A model generated the notes under the pieces. The model searched no databases. It saw only the letters and a list, made by a program, of their open reading frames with translations, and had not been told where the DNA came from. Positions 14,767-16,768 of a stretch of 16,768 nt of DNA are shown here, in pieces. The position numbers and the translations under genes were made by a program. Numbering within the stretch: the stretch's first letter is position 1; each line of letters starts with the position of its first letter. Source of the DNA: RGIG3009 sp045541495 (GTDB lineage Bacteria > Bacillota > Clostridia > Oscillospirales > Acutalibacteraceae); the NCBI GenBank assembly GCA_045541495.1, contig JAZQJE010000015.1, positions 1 through 16,768 of the forward strand, read 5' to 3'.

Positions 14767-15342
14767 TTGCATGTGGTTCCTGCCGCGTCATTTGACGAAC
14801 TGGAGGATGAGCAATTGGTCCTTCTCGCGCAGGAAAACAACGAGGAAGCCTTTGTCTTGCTGGTAACGCGGTGTATGCCGATGTTACAGCGGCTGTCTCT
14901 CAATTATCGCTCGGCGCAGCTTGAATCGGATGATCTGGTACAGGAGGGCCTTTTGGCGCTCCTTAGTGCCGTTCGTACTTATCGGACCGAACAAGGGACT
15001 TCGTTTCGCACCTATGCGTATACTTGTGTTCGCAACCGTATGATTTCGGCGTTGCGGCACGGCGGTGTGGATACGGAGCCGTTGTCCGATTCGGACGAGC
15101 CGTATGATCCGGTGGAAAGCAAACGCCAGGATCCCGCGATGGTGGTCCTTCGCCATGAAGAACGACAGCAGTTGCGCTCCCGCTTGCGGGATCTGCTCAC
15201 TCCGGTGGAATATCAAGTGTTGATGTTGTATCTGGGTGGATATTCATATCGGGAAATTGCCCGTAGGCGGAGCCTCACCACGAAAGCGGTGGACAACGCA
15301 TTGCAGCGTTTGCGCCGTAAATTGGCAAATGCAGCAGTATGA
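14767..15342 (+). CDS. RNA polymerase sigma-70 family factor, SigH (Spo0H)-like
   Basis: A 191-aa sigma factor lacking region 1.1. Region 2 runs from ELEDEQLVLLAQENNEEAF to the -10 recognition helix around TSFRTYAYTCVRNRMISAL, with the core-binding DDLVQEGLLALL. Region 4 near the C-terminus has LTPVEYQVLMLYLGGYSYREIA and the recognition helix ending KAVDNALQRLRRKL. This layout and the VDNALQR-type ending match SigH of Bacillus/Clostridium, which drives entry into sporulation and stationary-phase genes. An acidic linker (DTEPLSDSDEPYDPVE) joins the two parts. SigH is usually found near secE/nusG or rRNA methylase genes; here the neighbours are nfnB and a zinc-ribbon gene, so a SigH paralogue is possible. 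Two tandem promoters precede it. No anti-sigma gene is adjacent. Confidence 0.82.
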   Translation: MHVVPAASFDELEDEQLVLLAQENNEEAFVLLVTRCMPMLQRLSLNYRSAQLESDDLVQEGLLALLSAVRTYRTEQGTSFRTYAYTCVRNRMISALRHGGVDTEPLSDSDEPYDPVESKRQDPAMVVLRHEERQQLRSRLRDLLTPVEYQVLMLYLGGYSYREIARRRSLTTKAVDNALQRLRRKLANAAV

Positions 15343-15477
15343 TCGGCTTTTGCGGCTGACAGCCGTTTGAGTATATATGCCTTGGTAGCTTAATAAGAGC
15401 GTTGTTTCACAAAGGTGTCGGTGTCAATCCGTCGCGGGGCAAAAACAATTACATCATTTTAAAGCGAGGTAAAAACA

Positions 15478-15756
15478 ATGTACGAAGACAAAACTCTGGT
15501 CTGCAAAGAATGCGGTGCCGAATTCGTGTTCACCGCCGGTGAGCAGGAGTTCTATGCTGAGAAAGGCTTTGTGAACGAGCCCCAGCGTTGCAAGGCTTGC
15601 CGTGACGCGCGCAAGAATGCTGCCAGACCTGAGAGAGAGATGCACACCGCGATCTGTGCCAACTGCGGTAAAGAGGCGAAGGTTCCCTTCAAGCCCCGCG
15701 AAGATCGTCCTGTGTATTGCAGCGAGTGCTTTGCCAGCATGAAAGGCGAAAACTAA
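15478..15756 (+). CDS. Zinc-ribbon protein with four CxxC motifs (zf-trcl type)
   Basis: The 92-aa protein has two tandem zinc-ribbons. The first uses CKECGAEFVFTAGEQEFYAEKGF and CKACRDARKN, the probable zinc-ribbon family (zf-trcl) common in Clostridia. The second uses CANCGKEAKVPFKPREDRPVYCSECF, a CxxC-x17-CxxC-type module. All eight cysteines are present. The function is not known; small size and zinc-ribbons suggest nucleic-acid or ribosome contact, but that is inference. The start ATG at 15478 has GCGAGG 8 nt upstream. More AAG/GAG codons than in neighbours hint at high expression. It lies 135 nt after the sigma factor gene, with only a weak CGGCT-GAC-AGCCG hairpin between, and I found no convincing promoter in that gap. 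A strong terminator follows. Confidence 0.9.
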   Translation: MYEDKTLVCKECGAEFVFTAGEQEFYAEKGFVNEPQRCKACRDARKNAARPEREMHTAICANCGKEAKVPFKPREDRPVYCSECFASMKGEN

Positions 15757-15769
15757 TTCGGTTTTCCGA

Positions 15770-15799
15770 ACAGCCGTCCCGTGTGGGGCGGCTGTTTTT
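15770..15799 (+). terminator. Terminator of the zinc-ribbon gene
   Basis: ACAGCCGTCCC (15770-15780) pairs with GGGGCGGCTGT (15785-15795), 11 bp with one G-U pair and a GTGT loop. TTTTC follows. Confidence 0.92.
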
Positions 15800-15824
15800 C
15801 GTTGGTGTTCTGTTGTTAAATTTT

Positions 15825-15869
15825 ATGCGTTGCACAACAAACGACGCTGTCCGTTTCTGTGCAACGCAT
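15825..15869. repeat. Long inverted repeat between two terminators
   Basis: ATGCGTTGCACA (15825-15836) and TGTGCAACGCAT (15858-15869) are perfect 12-bp arms. The 21-nt interval adds an inner AAACG/CGTTT stem. Neither strand has a good T-tract after it. It lies between the two convergent terminators and belongs to no gene. Confidence 0.6.
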
Positions 15870-15881
15870 ATTTCTGCATGG

Positions 15882-15913
15882 AAAAGGTAATCAGAGAAAT
15901 TTTTCTGATTACC
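15882..15913 (-). terminator. Terminator of the esterase gene
   Basis: GGTAATCAGA (15886-15895) and TCTGATTACC (15904-15913) form a 10-bp perfect stem. The minus strand continues TTTTCC. It starts about 20 nt after the esterase stop. Confidence 0.85.
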
Positions 15914-15933
15914 CTGTATTCCGTTTTTCTCCC

Positions 15934-16768
15934 TTAGGGAAGTTTTTGTTCGAACAGCCAGTCGAAAAAGTCTTGTCGGCCAAGTTTGTAAACCCTGTAC
16001 AAAGGGGCCATATGATCACCGTTTTCAAATTCAATGTATTCCACATTAGGGTGACCGAATGAGACAAGCTGTTGATATAATTGTCTGGACGCCGAAACAT
16101 TGACAACAGCATCGTTCGTGGAATGGTAAATGCGAAATGCTGTGGAATGCAGTTTATCGGGTAGCGTCATAATTGAAGCGCCACTTAAGGGGACTGCGGC
16201 TGCGAATGTATTTAGAGGCATTTCATTGACAAGCTGACAAGTTGTAAATCCGCCCATGGAAATACCCATAATATAAATTCGTTTAGAATCTATGTTAAAA
16301 TTTTCAATTACATGGTAAATTAGTTTTTTAAATGCACTGAGCTGGTCAGTGGTCCACCATCCCTCATGACTCAGGGGAGTGGATGGGATGAGGGTATAGG
16401 AGCTATATTTTTCATTTTCATTTTCTAAATCCATCAAGGCGTTGGTAAATTGTCTGGCAGTGCCAAGAGTATATTCATCCACTGTGTCGTTAAGACAATG
16501 AAGGAAAATAATAAGCGGATAGGACTTGCCGGTATGTCGAAGAGGCTCATGAAAAAGGTATTCAATATCTTCGTTTGTATCGGAATCCACAAAGAACGTT
16601 GTGTCGAAAAACTCGTGTGCAGAATTTACAGGTGTGAAATCAATATCGTCATCCCATGGGTTATTGGTGTCATCCCACTGCGTTTTTGATGTCTGTGTTG
16701 TGATTGCTGTGGTCATAACTTCTTGTGTAGTAGTGGTCGTCGTTTTTTTAGATGTAGTCGTGAAAATG
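15934..16768 (-). CDS. Secreted/anchored alpha/beta-hydrolase esterase (N-terminus beyond the right edge)
   Basis: The frame stays open to the window edge, so the gene is 5'-incomplete; a Met at 16716 is internal, not the start. The visible N-terminal part is a Thr-rich linker (TTTSKKTTTTTTQEV, then more Thr), as found between a signal peptide or lipobox and a catalytic domain. An acidic patch (WDDTNNPWDDDID) follows, then an alpha/beta-hydrolase of about 210 residues: strand LIIFLHC, nucleophile elbow GISMGG, acid Asp in HSTNDAVV and catalytic His in NGDHMAP. This is the feruloyl-esterase/predicted-peptidase (COG4099-like) layout; the substrate, perhaps plant-polysaccharide esters or peptides, is inference. 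HC replaces the more usual HG at the oxyanion strand. Base composition looks more A+T-rich than the other genes here. Confidence 0.85.
   Translation of the reverse strand, partial: IFTTTSKKTTTTTTQEVMTTAITTQTSKTQWDDTNNPWDDDIDFTPVNSAHEFFDTTFFVDSDTNEDIEYLFHEPLRHTGKSYPLIIFLHCLNDTVDEYTLGTARQFTNALMDLENENEKYSSYTLIPSTPLSHEGWWTTDQLSAFKKLIYHVIENFNIDSKRIYIMGISMGGFTTCQLVNEMPLNTFAAAVPLSGASIMTLPDKLHSTAFRIYHSTNDAVVNVSASRQLYQQLVSFGHPNVEYIEFENGDHMAPLYRVYKLGRQDFFDWLFEQKLP

Overview
The window is about 16.8 kb of ordinary-looking chromosome. It most likely comes from a spore-forming anaerobe of the Bacillota, class Clostridia, perhaps an Oscillospirales-type gut bacterium. This is inferred from gene content: an NfnAB electron-bifurcating transhydrogenase, a SpoIIQ-like peptidase, a SigH/Spo0H-like sigma factor, a FakA/Asp23 pair, a clostridial two-CxxC-pair zinc-ribbon protein and a ferredoxin-type aldo/keto reductase. 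Strong Shine-Dalgarno sites with GTG/TTG starts and near-consensus sigma-A promoters with 17-bp spacers agree with this. I see no rRNA, CRISPR array, insertion sequence or phage gene.

Layout. 1-3.4 kb, minus strand: asp23, fakA and recG (recG cut by the left edge), with a strong terminator hairpin between fakA and recG. 3.5-5.5 kb, plus strand: a monocistronic aconitase behind a perfect consensus promoter. It converges on the minus-strand pyk-pit pair (5.7-8.2 kb: pyruvate kinase and a PiT phosphate transporter) across a shared bidirectional terminator. 8.4-9.1 kb, plus strand: a SpoIIQ-like M23 protein, divergent from pyk. 9.2-11.5 kb, minus strand: a compact three-gene operon (iron-sulfur aldo/keto reductase, DUF1893 deaminase-fold protein, short-chain dehydrogenase) with 1-nt junctions. 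11.6-12.2 kb: a gene-poor stretch with tRNA-Leu(CAG), two tandem terminators and, on the minus strand, what looks like an unannotated small RNA of about 125 nt. 12.4-14.6 kb, plus strand: nfnA-nfnB, with an operator-like palindrome at the promoter. 14.8-15.8 kb, plus strand: a SigH-like sigma factor and a zinc-ribbon protein. 15.9-16.8 kb, minus strand: the 3' part of a secreted or surface-anchored esterase, lower in G+C than its neighbours.

Functionally, the central-metabolism genes (acn, pyk, nfnAB) deal with carbon flux and NADPH supply. The SpoIIQ-like and SigH-like genes point to sporulation, and fakA/asp23 to membrane lipid and envelope upkeep. The least explained items are the putative small RNA at 11850-11974 and the AKR/DUF1893/SDR operon. 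All calls come from reading the sequence; no database search was run.
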